This document shows, piece after piece, positions 1-8,521 of a stretch of 64,000 nt of DNA. Position 1 is the stretch's first letter, and every line of letters begins with the position of its first letter. The stretch covers positions 1 through 64,000 of the forward strand of contig JAQGPJ010000058.1 in the NCBI GenBank assembly GCA_028293125.1, read 5' to 3'. A model generated the notes under the pieces. It did no database searches. It saw only the letters and a list, made by a program, of their open reading frames with translations, and had not been told where the DNA came from. Origin of the DNA: Verrucomicrobiales bacterium. Its GTDB lineage: Bacteria > Verrucomicrobiota > Verrucomicrobiia > Verrucomicrobiales > V1-33. Made by a program: the position numbers and the translations under genes.

Positions 1-1
1 G

Positions 2-424
2 GCGGCGGTCTGGTTCCTGACGGAGCACACTCCCTTCGGACGGAATCTCTACGCCATCGGCGGCAATGAGGAGGCGGCGATGATCGCGGGCATCCATGTG
101 GGGCGCACCATCATCGGCGCGTTTGTCCTGATGGGGGTGGCCGTGGCCCTCACGGGATTCATGAGCACCGCCTACACCGGTGCCTCCACCACCACGGTAG
201 GCGATCTCATGGAGCTGGACGCCATCGCCGCCTGCGTCATCGGCGGCACCTCCCTCAAGGGCGGGCGGGGCACGGTGACCGGGGTGCTGCTGGGGGCCTT
301 CATCATGACCAGCCTGCTCAACGGCATGACGCTGATGGCGGTCTCCCCGGAGATCAAATACATCGCCCGCGGCGCGGTTCTGGCCTTTGCGGTGTGGATG
401 GATGTGCGGTTTTCGCGGAACTGA
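2..424 (+). CDS. xylH: Sugar (xylose-type) ABC transporter permease, C-terminal part
   Basis: The reading frame is open from the window edge, so only the last 140 or so residues of this inner-membrane permease are visible. The segment reading ELDAIAACVIGGTS, a glycine-rich stretch, then GAFIM-x-SL-x-NGM and a terminal AVWMD motif match the C-terminal half of XylH-type permeases of the ribose/xylose ABC family. Such proteins form the channel that works with a periplasmic sugar-binding protein and a tandem-domain ATPase. Those partners would lie upstream, outside the window. No partner gene follows it; the next gene encodes a secreted oxidoreductase 180 bases downstream on the same strand. The XylH assignment rests on motif memory, and the true sugar is not known. 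Confidence 0.88.
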   Translation, partial: AAVWFLTEHTPFGRNLYAIGGNEEAAMIAGIHVGRTIIGAFVLMGVAVALTGFMSTAYTGASTTTVGDLMELDAIAACVIGGTSLKGGRGTVTGVLLGAFIMTSLLNGMTLMAVSPEIKYIARGAVLAFAVWMDVRFSRN

Positions 425-604
425 TCGGTCCCGCATGGCGGGGCTGTCCGCCTGTCATCAGGGCGCAGGAAACCGGCTTGGCGCTCTTCACGCCGGCTCC
501 TCTTTCTCCGGCATCCCCCTTCTACCGGGAAACACCGTCGGTTTTTCGCCGAATTCGTTCTGGGCAAACCGGGGGCGCATCTGGCTGAATACCGGTCCCA
601 TCCC

Positions 605-2383
605 ATGCTTTTCCGCTCCTCCCTCCGCTCCCTTGCCAAGGCGCAGCCGGCTGCCTTTGTTTCCCGCGCCACCGCCTCCGCAGCCGCAGCCGGCGCGGCG
701 GCGGCCCTGCTGCTGATGGAGCTGACACCCGCCGGCCCTCTCCTTGCGGCGGAGACCACGGCCGCAGCGGGCACATCCGCTCCTCCCGATGCCGGCCTTG
801 CCGCCCGGATGGAGCGCGGAGCGAAGGTTTACTCCCAGATCTGCTGGACCTGCCACCAGACCGGAGGCCAGGGACTGCCGGGGATTTTCCCTCCGCTGGC
901 GGGATCGGACTATCTGATGGGAAGCAATGAGCGCATCATCCGCGACCTGATCCTGGGGCTGAGCGGTGAAGTGACGGTCAATGGCGTGAAATACAACAAC
1001 GTGATGCCGCCCAGCGGACTGGACGATGCCCGGATCGCGGATGTGCTGACCTATACGCGGCGCAGCTGGGGCAATGAGGGGCAGGCCCTGACGGAGGCGG
1101 AGGTGGCGCGGGTCAGGGAGACTCTCTCCCGGACGCGGGAGAACGTGGCCGCCATGCAGGCGGGTTTTCTGCCGCTGCCGCCGGCTCCGGAGGGGTTCAC
1201 CCTGACCGAGCTGGCGCAGACGCCGGAGCAGGTTTCCCGCCTGGCCTCGGACGGCAGTCCGGGCCATGCCTTCATGCTCTCCACCACCGGCAATGTGTGG
1301 CGCGTGGATACAGAAACGGGAGCCGTGCGGACGGTGGTGCGGGCGGAGGATTTCCTGACGGCCAAAGGGGGCGGCATCAACTGCATGGGCTTGGCGCTCG
1401 ACCGGAAAAAGCGGCTTTACATCACCTCCAACCGCCAGGACCGCTCGGGACCGGTGGCCATGAACCGGGTGATGATTTACCGCACCGGCGCACCGTTGGC
1501 CGAGGGCGTTCCCGCCAAACCGGAGCCTTGGCTGGAGGTGTCCTATCCTTGGGGTATCGGCCCCTTCAATCACGGGGTGGGCCATCTGGCGCTGGGACCG
1601 GACGGCATGCTCTACTGCGGCAGCGGATCGCGCACGGACGGCAATGAGCCGGGAAATGACGATCATCTGGCCAAAACCGGCGAGGATCCCCTGACCGCCT
1701 GTCTGTGGCGGCTGGATCCGGAGCAGATGAAGCCGGAGCCGGAGATCTTCGCCCGCGGCCTGCGGAATCCCTACGGCTTCTGCTGGACCCCCGAAGGGGA
1801 GCTCTTCGCCACCGACAACGGACCGGACGCCGACGCCCCGGAGGAGCTGAACGTCATCGTGCGCGGAGCCCATTACGGTTTTCCCTATCAGTTCTCGGAC
1901 TGGACCCAAAAAGCCTACCCTTATTCCCCGGATGCGCCGGCGGATCTGAAAACAACCCGCCCCCTGGTCAACAGCGGACCGGACGGGGGATTCAGCCCCG
2001 GAGGCCCGCCCATGTCCACGTTTGATGCTCATTCCTGCCCGGCGGGAATTTGTTATTTGGACAGCAGCTTTCCGGAAGGCAGCCGCGGCGCCTTCCTGAT
2101 TCCCCGCTTCGGCAATATGCTGCCCAAGCCCCATGACACCGGCTTCGACGCTGTGCTGGCCCGTCCGGAGACCGCATCGGCACCGGGCCGCGGGGGCAAC
2201 CCTGACGGCACGCGGAAAGTCAGTGTCCGAACTTTTCTAAAACCGCTGGGCCGCCCGGTGGACGCCCTGGTGTCCGGCCCGGGCACCGTGCTCATCGCGG
2301 AGTACAGCCGCTCCGCCAGCAACAGCGGTCCCGGAGCCATGCTGCCGGGACGCATTCTGAGACTGCGCGCGGCGGGAAAGTGA
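605..2383 (+). CDS. Secreted cytochrome c / PQQ-type sugar dehydrogenase fusion
   Basis: The 592-residue product begins with a long basic, alanine-rich signal region (about residues 1-50). A class I cytochrome c domain follows, with a heme-binding CWTCH motif at residues 80-84 and a likely distal methionine in a VMPPSG segment. From about residue 190 the sequence resembles the glucose/sorbosone dehydrogenase beta-propeller family (LRNPYGFCW and NGPDADAPEELN segments). Known members oxidise sugars or aldoses in the periplasm; here the fused heme could take the electrons directly (inference). It follows the xylose-type permease on the same strand, which would fit sugar catabolism, but the 180-base gap does not prove an operon. 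The actual substrate and the presence of PQQ cannot be read from the sequence. Confidence 0.87.
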   Translation: MLFRSSLRSLAKAQPAAFVSRATASAAAAGAAAALLLMELTPAGPLLAAETTAAAGTSAPPDAGLAARMERGAKVYSQICWTCHQTGGQGLPGIFPPLAGSDYLMGSNERIIRDLILGLSGEVTVNGVKYNNVMPPSGLDDARIADVLTYTRRSWGNEGQALTEAEVARVRETLSRTRENVAAMQAGFLPLPPAPEGFTLTELAQTPEQVSRLASDGSPGHAFMLSTTGNVWRVDTETGAVRTVVRAEDFLTAKGGGINCMGLALDRKKRLYITSNRQDRSGPVAMNRVMIYRTGAPLAEGVPAKPEPWLEVSYPWGIGPFNHGVGHLALGPDGMLYCGSGSRTDGNEPGNDDHLAKTGEDPLTACLWRLDPEQMKPEPEIFARGLRNPYGFCWTPEGELFATDNGPDADAPEELNVIVRGAHYGFPYQFSDWTQKAYPYSPDAPADLKTTRPLVNSGPDGGFSPGGPPMSTFDAHSCPAGICYLDSSFPEGSRGAFLIPRFGNMLPKPHDTGFDAVLARPETASAPGRGGNPDGTRKVSVRTFLKPLGRPVDALVSGPGTVLIAEYSRSASNSGPGAMLPGRILRLRAAGK

Positions 2384-2597
2384 GCGGGGGCGGACCCCGT
2401 GGACTGAAGAACGCCGTCGATGTGGATTTTTTGGACGATCAAGCGGTTCCAAGGCCCACAGCGGGGAGATTTTCCAGAAATAGAGAGAGCAATTGATCGG
2501 CCACGGTGTGCGGGTTTGATGGCTAAAGCCATACTCCGCCCTGATCCGGAGCGGGAGGCAGCGCTTTTTCCTGCAAAAACATCGGCTCCAACCGCGC

Positions 2598-2990
2598 TCA
2601 GCCGGGGACAAACCGCAGGCTGGTCACGGTCTGCCGGCCGAACCGGCTCTGGAGCCGGCGCAGAATGTCGCGCTTGTGATTCCGCTCCAGATCGTAGCGC
2701 ACGGTGGCCTGCATCACGGCCACCTGCAGCACCCCTGCCCGCAGTCCCACCGGCTTGGAATGCCCGGCGAGGAAAGTCCCCACCACCGCAGCCCATTCCT
2801 GCACAACCGCCTCCTCCGCGAGGCGCTCGCCCAGACCGGCCCGCGCCATGATTTTGCCCACGACATCCCCCACGTTCTTCTCGAAAGCCCGCAGATCCGG
2901 CGCTTCGTAAATCCCGCGCCACTCCATGAGCATCCGGCGGTGCCGGCGCGCCTTGGCGGACTCCTGCTGCCGGTTGTGGGATTCGCTCAT
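2598..2990 (-). CDS. DUF721 (DciA-like) protein
   Basis: This 130-residue basic protein matches the DUF721 family: a charged N-terminus, then a compact domain with VVQEWAAVVG, HSKPVGLRAGVLQVAV and a C-terminal arginine-rich RDILRRLQSRFG segment. Members related to DciA are helicase-loader-like factors that bind DNA and help the replicative helicase in bacteria lacking DnaC. That role is inferred here from family membership only. The gene is divergent from phosphate acetyltransferase across 175 bases. The ATG at 2990 lacks a clear Shine-Dalgarno sequence. An internal ATG at residue 21 is possible, but the usual family length supports the longer form. Confidence 0.8.
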   Translation of the reverse strand: MSESHNRQQESAKARRHRRMLMEWRGIYEAPDLRAFEKNVGDVVGKIMARAGLGERLAEEAVVQEWAAVVGTFLAGHSKPVGLRAGVLQVAVMQATVRYDLERNHKRDILRRLQSRFGRQTVTSLRFVPG

Positions 2991-3165
2991 GATGGTTCAC
3001 CATGGCCGGAATTCCGCCGGACGCCAAATCAAAATCCGCAGCCGCGGGCCCGGCCCGCAGTCCCGGTGCAAGTCCGGAATTCTGAATCTTTGTTGAACTT
3101 CCGCTCATTGCCGTGCATGTGCCCGGCTCCGGCAAAGCGCTTTTTTCCTCCGGTTTGCCCCCGCC

Positions 3166-4251
3166 ATGCCCTCCCGCACCGCTGACCAGCCGATTTACGA
3201 CCCGTCGAACGATTTTCTGCGCCCGATGGTCACGACTCTGTCCCGGCAGCCGAAGCGCATCGTGTTTCCCTCCGGCCTGGATACCCGGGTAATCCGGGTG
3301 GCGGCGGAGCTGGTGCGCACCGGGGCAGTGGTGCCCATCCTGCTGGGGCCCCGTGCGGAAATCCGTGCCCTGGCCGCCAGTCTGGACGTGAATCTGGAGT
3401 TCATCCGCGTGCTTGATCCCGTGGAGTCCTCGGATTTCTCCTTTTTCTGCGAGCGCTACCGCCGCGTGGAGAAAGCCCGCCACCGCAAAGTCGAGGATCC
3501 GGCGGAGGTGATGGCCAAACCCCCTTATTATGCCGCCATGATGGTGCAGTACGGCTATGCGGACGGCATCGTCGGCGGCAACGAGGGATTCCCGGCGACC
3601 TTCTTCCGGGCGCTGATGCATCTGATCAAGCCCCAGCCGGGATTCACCACCGCCAGCAGCTGCCTGCCCATCCGCCTGCCGCAGCGGCCGGACCTGGGGT
3701 TCAAGGGCACGCTGTTTCTGAGCGACTGCGCGCTCGTGCCCTCGCCCACCACCAGCCAGCTGGCCACCAGCGCGGTGCTCACCGCCCGTGCCGCGCAGCT
3801 GCTGACCGGGGAAAAGCCGCGCGTGGCCATGATCAGCTTCTCCACCCGCGGCAGTGCGCGGAACACCTCCACCATGAAAATCGTGGCCGCCATGGAGCTG
3901 GCCCGCGATCAGGCGAACCGCCTGAGGGTGCAGATGGACATCGACGGTGAATTGCAGCTGGATGCCGCCATCGATCCGGAGTCCATGCAGCGCAAGGCCC
4001 CCGGCTCCATCCTCGGCGGCCACGCCAATGTGCTGGTGCTGCCGGACCTGAACACCGCCCACGTCGCCTTTAAGATGCTGGAAATCGCCGCCGGTGCCGA
4101 ACCCTACGGCCAGCTCATCCTCGGATTGGCCCGCCCCGCCTGCCAGGTTTCCCAGGTCGCGAAGGAGCGCACCATCTTCGGAGCCGCCCTCTGCACCGCC
4201 ATGCGCGCCATGGCCTTCCGGGATATGGTGAATGCGGAGGATTTCCGGTGA
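3166..4251 (+). CDS. pta: Phosphate acetyltransferase
   Basis: The 361-residue protein is a full-length PTA_PTB-family enzyme. It should interconvert acetyl-CoA plus phosphate and acetyl phosphate plus CoA in the cytoplasm, and it normally pairs with acetate kinase, which is not in the window. Family signatures seen are KRIVFPSGLDTRVIRVAAEL near the start, ISFSTRGSARN near residue 225, DGELQLDAAI near residue 262 and NVLVLPDLN near residue 287. The motif after the serine-rich segment favours Pta over phosphate butyryltransferase, though some Ptb-like activity cannot be excluded. It is transcribed alone and converges on modA; a heptamer repeat element occupies the short gap after its stop. Confidence 0.9.
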   Translation: MPSRTADQPIYDPSNDFLRPMVTTLSRQPKRIVFPSGLDTRVIRVAAELVRTGAVVPILLGPRAEIRALAASLDVNLEFIRVLDPVESSDFSFFCERYRRVEKARHRKVEDPAEVMAKPPYYAAMMVQYGYADGIVGGNEGFPATFFRALMHLIKPQPGFTTASSCLPIRLPQRPDLGFKGTLFLSDCALVPSPTTSQLATSAVLTARAAQLLTGEKPRVAMISFSTRGSARNTSTMKIVAAMELARDQANRLRVQMDIDGELQLDAAIDPESMQRKAPGSILGGHANVLVLPDLNTAHVAFKMLEIAAGAEPYGQLILGLARPACQVSQVAKERTIFGAALCTAMRAMAFRDMVNAEDFR

Positions 4252-4274
4252 CGCCGCCCGGAGGGCGGGTGATG

Positions 4275-4368
4275 GGTTAATCGTTATTGGGCTTTGAAAA
4301 TCCGGCACTTCCCGAGTGCAGGCCCATTTTTCCAGCAGCCCGCACCCAATAACCAATAACTATTGACC
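4275..4368. repeat. Inverted heptamer-repeat element between pta and modA
   Basis: Two short arrays face each other around a core of about 50 bases. The right array is CCAATAA (4346-4352), CCAATAA (4353-4359) and CTATTGA (4360-4366). The left array (4275-4291) is the reverse complement of CCAATAA-CGATTAA with flanking pairs. It sits in the convergent gap after pta and overlaps the modA stop codon. A terminator-like role is possible, because transcripts from either side would form a long hairpin. The same repeat type recurs elsewhere in the window. Confidence 0.7.
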
Positions 4369-5178
4369 TCCCCCCCCTTCCCCCTCCCCCTCCGACAGCA
4401 CGATGAAGCCAAATTTCCGGAACACGGCCTTGGATGCCGGGATGTCCAGGTAATCCAGATACTTCACCGCCAGATCCGGCTGGGTGGAGCTTTTCAGCAC
4501 TGCCATGGGGTAGGTGATTTTCTGGTCGGGCAGGGCCGGGATTTCGCAGGCCACCTTCACCTTTTTGGAGATGGCGGCGTCCGTCTTGTAAACGATGCCG
4601 GCCTCCACATTGCCCGACTCCACCGCCGCCAGCGCGGTCCGCACATTCTCCGCGGCCACAATTTTGGGGCCAACGTCCTTCCAGAGATTGGTTTTCTCCA
4701 GATACGTTCTGGCATACACGCCCACAGGCACAGCCTTGGGGTTGCCGGTGGCCACGCGGCGGATTTCAGCGTTGGCCAGATCCTTGGCCTCCTTGATTTT
4801 CAGGGTGCTGTCGGCGGGCACCACGATCACCAGGCTGTTGGAGAGCTGGTCCTGGCGGGTTTCGCTTTTCACGAGTCCTTTGGCCTCCAGGATGTCTATC
4901 CCCGCCGGATCGGCGGAGAAGAACACATCCGCGGGCGCGCCCTCCCCGATCTGCCGGGCCAGCGTGCTGGAGGCTCCAATGTTCAAGGAGACTTTGACGC
5001 CGGTGTCTTTGGTGAAGGCGGTGTCGATCTCCTTGAGCGCATCCGCCAGGCTGGCCGCGGCGGAGACCCGCAGCCGGGCCTCCTCAGCCTTCACCGCCGG
5101 AACCGCCAGCAGCAGAACCAGGGCGGACACGAACGCCGGCAACCAAGAGGAGAAAATTAGGGATTTCCGCTTCCTCAT
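4360..5178 (-). CDS. modA: Molybdate ABC transporter substrate-binding protein
   Basis: The 272-residue protein has a signal peptide (about residues 1-31, ending VPAVKA) and the ModA fold signatures SAAASLADAL, NIGASSTLARQI and PADVFFSADP. Known ModA proteins bind molybdate or tungstate in the periplasm and hand it to ModB/ModC. No modB or modC gene is visible here, so this is an orphan copy. It begins 5 bases after the stop of the outer-membrane porin gene on the same strand, so the two are very likely co-transcribed. Its last residues (EGEGEGGGGQ) are low-complexity, and its stop codon lies inside a heptamer-repeat element, which suggests the original 3' end was altered. Confidence 0.9.
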   Translation of the reverse strand: MRKRKSLIFSSWLPAFVSALVLLLAVPAVKAEEARLRVSAAASLADALKEIDTAFTKDTGVKVSLNIGASSTLARQIGEGAPADVFFSADPAGIDILEAKGLVKSETRQDQLSNSLVIVVPADSTLKIKEAKDLANAEIRRVATGNPKAVPVGVYARTYLEKTNLWKDVGPKIVAAENVRTALAAVESGNVEAGIVYKTDAAISKKVKVACEIPALPDQKITYPMAVLKSSTQPDLAVKYLDYLDIPASKAVFRKFGFIVLSEGEGEGGGGQ

Positions 5179-5183
5179 GAGCG

Positions 5184-6641
5184 TTAGAAATTAATCAACG
5201 TCTGCACATAGACCCAGTCCGCCCCGGTGGTTCCGGCATTGGCAGGAACGCTGTTGATGGAGTCCTTGATATAGTCGCCGGGGAAGAAGTGACCATAGCC
5301 CACTTGGAGATCAGCCCACGGGGTGAAGGCGTATTTGGCCACCACATCCAGCTCCGATCCCACAAAGGAGCCGTAGTCCGCATGCCGGCCATAGCCATTC
5401 CGGGATCGGGCGGCTCCGGATTCCGGATAGAAGGAATCCGCGGTGTCCGCCAGCCAGAAGGCGAGGTAATCCACGCTCACGGACAGCTTCTCCATGGGTT
5501 TCAGCGTCAGGGAAACACGCGGGCTGCTGAGGTTCCGGAGACCGACCAGATCCATCAGGCCGTAGAGGCTGTGGTTGGTTCCAAACAACGGCTCGAAGGT
5601 GCCCTGCCTGCCATCCGTGGCGTCGTCATCGCCCGAAGCATAGTCATAGCCAACCGCCAGTCGTGGTTTGGCCCGCATATCCTTGAAGGTGTAGCCCGCC
5701 GTGCCGGTCAGGGCGAAGGACCTCAGGTCCAGATTTCCGGTGGCGGTGCCGATATCCCCGAACTGTCCTGCCCCCTCAAAAACAAAGTCCCAGTTTCCGA
5801 AAGCGCCCGGCAGGGACTTGAGCCGCGTGCCGTAGGTGTAGACATCGCGCTCCCCCGGCCCGCCGAGCCCGGCGGTCACAGCGTTTGGCGATCCCTCACC
5901 GACGTTCCGGGCCAGGAAAAAGGCCTGAGTCTCCACCCCGGCGAGAAGCTCCTGGCTGGAGGCGTAAAGGCCGGAGAACTGGTCGTAGTCGTTGGAGACA
6001 TTGAAATAATCATCGCGCCCGATGACCACTCGTCCGGTGAAGAGATCGATCCAGGATTTTTCGCTGAGGGAGATCCTCAGATTCACGGCATCAAAGCTGC
6101 GCGGGATATTGCCCCAGTCGCCCAGACCGATGAAGCGCTGGTCGCCATAGGTCATTTCCTGCCGCCCGATCTTCAGGGTCAGCGGGAAAAGTTTGGGATC
6201 GCCGAGCTGGATCCACGCCTGATGCAGGTCCACCACGTCGCGCTCGGGATCGCCGGGCCGGACATCGGAGGCGGTCTGCGAGCCGCGGGCCTCGACGTAA
6301 AATTTCAGCCAGCTTTCCGGCTGCCAGCCCACGTGGAATTTTTCACGGAACAGCCAGTAGTCATTGTCATTCAGAACATCACCGGAGATAAAATCCTGCT
6401 GGGGGAAGGAGCCGGCATCCTCCTTCACTTCATACCGCAGCCGGATCTGGCCGCCGATATCCCACTCGGAAAAAGCCGGCGAGGCCTGGCGCAGAGCGTC
6501 ATTCAGCAGACCGGCGGATTTGATTTCGGTTTTGGCGGCCGGAGGGCCGGGAACCGGAGCCTTGGCCTCCCCCGCTCCCGCCACGGTGGAGGTGAGGAGA
6601 AGAGGCAGGAGAAGGGAGACAGGATGGCGATATGATTTCAT
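5184..6641 (-). CDS. Alginate-export-type outer-membrane porin
   Basis: The 485-residue protein has a cleavable signal peptide (residues 1-24, TSTVAGAGEA) followed by a beta-barrel-like sequence of alternating aromatic strands, for example LRYEVKEDAG and KFYVEARGSQTASD. It ends in the terminal phenylalanine (VQTLINF) that typifies outer-membrane barrels recognised by BamA. The pattern fits the alginate_exp family (AlgE-like). Members form anion-selective or oligosaccharide channels, and the substrate cannot be inferred from family alone. Its tight 5-base linkage to modA suggests an oxyanion channel for molybdate or tungstate, which is a hypothesis. A possible operator-like inverted repeat lies about 100 bases upstream of the start. 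Confidence 0.86.
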   Translation of the reverse strand: MKSYRHPVSLLLPLLLTSTVAGAGEAKAPVPGPPAAKTEIKSAGLLNDALRQASPAFSEWDIGGQIRLRYEVKEDAGSFPQQDFISGDVLNDNDYWLFREKFHVGWQPESWLKFYVEARGSQTASDVRPGDPERDVVDLHQAWIQLGDPKLFPLTLKIGRQEMTYGDQRFIGLGDWGNIPRSFDAVNLRISLSEKSWIDLFTGRVVIGRDDYFNVSNDYDQFSGLYASSQELLAGVETQAFFLARNVGEGSPNAVTAGLGGPGERDVYTYGTRLKSLPGAFGNWDFVFEGAGQFGDIGTATGNLDLRSFALTGTAGYTFKDMRAKPRLAVGYDYASGDDDATDGRQGTFEPLFGTNHSLYGLMDLVGLRNLSSPRVSLTLKPMEKLSVSVDYLAFWLADTADSFYPESGAARSRNGYGRHADYGSFVGSELDVVAKYAFTPWADLQVGYGHFFPGDYIKDSINSVPANAGTTGADWVYVQTLINF

Positions 6642-6744
6642 GAAGCGATGGCGGCCGGAGCAAAGGAATTAAGAAGGATTCAGATGGGTGCCGGAGACTG
6701 GGCGGCGGCTTTTCCATCAGGGCAGACGGCATGCCCGGACGGGG

Positions 6745-6764
6745 ATATAATCAGCCGCTTATAT
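6745..6764. promoter_or_regulatory. ATATAA/TTATAT inverted repeat upstream of porin-modA
   Basis: Perfect 6-base arms ATATAA (6745-6750) and TTATAT (6759-6764) are separated by 8 bases, about 104 bases before the porin start. The TATA-rich, spaced dyad is reminiscent of ModE boxes that control molybdate uptake genes, but it does not match the published half-site fully. It could equally be promoter sequence. No modE-like regulator gene is seen in the window. Confidence 0.3.
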
Positions 6765-6816
6765 TAAATCACGTCACACTTTCCAGAAAAATCATTCATG
6801 ATCCCCGTTCGAAATT

Positions 6817-6994
6817 TCAGCTTTTTCCCCGGATTTCAAAAGCCGGCGTAGGGATTCCACTGGGCTGGGTAGCTTTCAGGCATTCATCGGCCATCTCCTG
6901 ATACAGCCTGAGCCCCTTTGCGCCCGCCGGGGTATGCAGCCAGGTCTGAAGCCTGAACCGGGGGCGGCATCACTGGGAGCTTGTATTCCGCCAT
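6817..6994 (-). pseudogene. Small hypothetical gene with one frameshift
   Basis: Reading the minus strand from the ATG at 6994 gives MAEYKLPVMPPP. After one surplus base in a C5 run the other frame continues as RFRLQTWLHTPAGAKGLRLY, QEMADECLKATQPSG and a stop at 6817. Joined, this is a sensible protein of about 58 residues with an amphipathic helix-like centre. No family is recognised. The apparent frameshift lies in a homopolymer, so either a sequencing indel or real decay could explain it. It lies upstream of the porin-modA pair on the same strand and is divergent from the TauE exporter gene. Confidence 0.4.
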
Positions 6995-7134
6995 CCTGAC
7001 AGAGGTCTCCCGCGGGCAATCACGGGGCAGGCTCTGACTCAATTTTCACCCGCCCCCGCAACTCCTTCCGGTTGCGGTGCGGGGAAACCGGCGGAAGCGG
7101 ACATCCTTTCCGGCTCCCCCTTCCCTGTTTTCCG

Positions 7135-7911
7135 ATGGATTCCTTTCTGTCACCCTCCCCACTGACCCTGATTTTGCTGGCCTGCGCGGGTTTTGCCGGT
7201 GGGCTGATTGATGCGGTGGCGGGCGGCGGCGGCCTGATCACCGTGCCGGCGCTGCTGGCGGCGGGCCTGCCCCCGCAGCTGGCGCTGGGGACCAATAAAA
7301 TGCAATCCGCCTGCGGCACCCTGCTCGCAGTGGTGCGCTACGCCCGCGCCGGGCTGCTGAAGTCACCGGGCATCCCTGTGGCGGCGGTATGCTCCGGTCT
7401 GGCCGGAGCCGCCGGCGCATGGGCAGTGAGCATTGCCCCTCCGGAGGTGCTGCGGCTGGTGATCCCTTGGCTGCTGGCGGCGGTGGCGGTTTATACCATG
7501 CTGAACCGCCGCTTTGGCCAGGAGGCCCGCCACGCGGTGATGCCGGTCGGCGTCTTCGCCATCGCCGGCGGGCTGCTGCTGGGATTCTACGACGGTTTTT
7601 TCGGCCCCGGCACCGGCTCCTTCTGGACGGTGGGGCTGGTCAGTCTGCTCGGCCTGGACCTCCGCCACGCCACCGGCTACACCAAGACCGTGAACCTCGC
7701 CAGCAATCTCGGGGCGCTGGCTCTCTTCGCCGCCCACGGAGCCGTGCACCCGCCCATCGCCGCCGCCATGATCGCCGGCCAGCTGTTGGGTGCCAGACTG
7801 GGTTCAGGCCTGGTGATCCGCCGGGGCGCGGCCTTCATCCGGCCCGTATTTCTGACGGTGGTCATGGCGCTTACCCTGAAACTGCTGGTGGATGCGTGGC
7901 GGGCGTCCTGA
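7135..7911 (+). CDS. TauE/SafE-family membrane exporter
   Basis: The 258-residue protein has about seven hydrophobic segments. Its N-terminal half contains the family signature GFAGGLIDAVAGGGGL, then LALGTNKMQS, and the second half contains the related GFYDGFFGPGTGSFW. TauE/SafE proteins are inner-membrane carriers linked to export of sulfite, sulfoacetate or other organic anions. The real substrate here is unknown. The start chosen is the ATG at 7135; the in-frame ATG at 7072 would add a hydrophilic leader without family support. It stands alone, with a broken small gene on each side. Confidence 0.87.
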   Translation: MDSFLSPSPLTLILLACAGFAGGLIDAVAGGGGLITVPALLAAGLPPQLALGTNKMQSACGTLLAVVRYARAGLLKSPGIPVAAVCSGLAGAAGAWAVSIAPPEVLRLVIPWLLAAVAVYTMLNRRFGQEARHAVMPVGVFAIAGGLLLGFYDGFFGPGTGSFWTVGLVSLLGLDLRHATGYTKTVNLASNLGALALFAAHGAVHPPIAAAMIAGQLLGARLGSGLVIRRGAAFIRPVFLTVVMALTLKLLVDAWRAS

Positions 7912-8041
7912 TCCGGTTCAGATTATTGCCCCCACAGCCCTTATCAGCATGGAAGGCAAATCAATAAAACTTGGAAGAAGTCGTATTTATGAAAATGAAT
8001 CCCGTATTTCTCGGACCCGTCATTTCAGCACTGAACCAATC

Positions 8042-8453
8042 ATGGCTTACAATTGCTTTCTCGCCTCGGTGCCTCACGAACAGCTCGGCGGTATCCGGGT
8101 TCCCGCCGACCTTCAGCGGCTGGCATCGCGGATCATGATGGTATCCCACTATATTGCTCCCGCCTGCGCGCCGGTCACACGGGCCATGGATGGGGGCAGT
8201 CATTTGGAAACGGATACTTGGCATCCCCTACGGGGTTTTAAATTCCACAGCCCCGCTGACGTGTGCGGTATCGCCTTGGAACTGGCCGCTCTTGAACGGG
8301 ATATATGCATCAACTGGACATGAGTCTCATGATGACGATTTTCTCCGCGGCGAACTCGCCAAGGTTCTGCTGCTTTTTCAGCATGCCGGCAACGCCGGGG
8401 AATCCGTAGTCACCTGCCTGGATCTGAACAGGCTGAAGCGGCCCACAGCATAA
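8042..8453 (+). pseudogene. Frameshifted hypothetical gene (possibly DUF1877/YfbM-like)
   Basis: From the ATG at 8042 one frame gives MAYNCFLASVPHEQLGGI, a middle part with MVSHYIAP and DGGSHLETDTWHPL, then LRGFKFHSPADVCGIALELA. Near 8280-8300 the coding quality moves to the next frame, which continues LLNGIYASTGHESHDDDFLR, GELAKVLLLFQHAGNAGESV and ends at 8453. Joined, this is a plausible 136-residue cytoplasmic protein. The WHPLR-x(3)-FHSP layout faintly recalls DUF1877/YfbM proteins, but that is only a suggestion. The disruption may be real or an assembly indel. It is flanked by the TauE gene and, convergently, by the end of the DUF1549/1553 operon. Confidence 0.4.
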
Positions 8454-8521
8454 ACGGCATTGAATACCGGCGGCAATGAGTGGCCTCAGCTTCTCAGCAT
8501 GGCAGCACCAGTAATGGTCTG

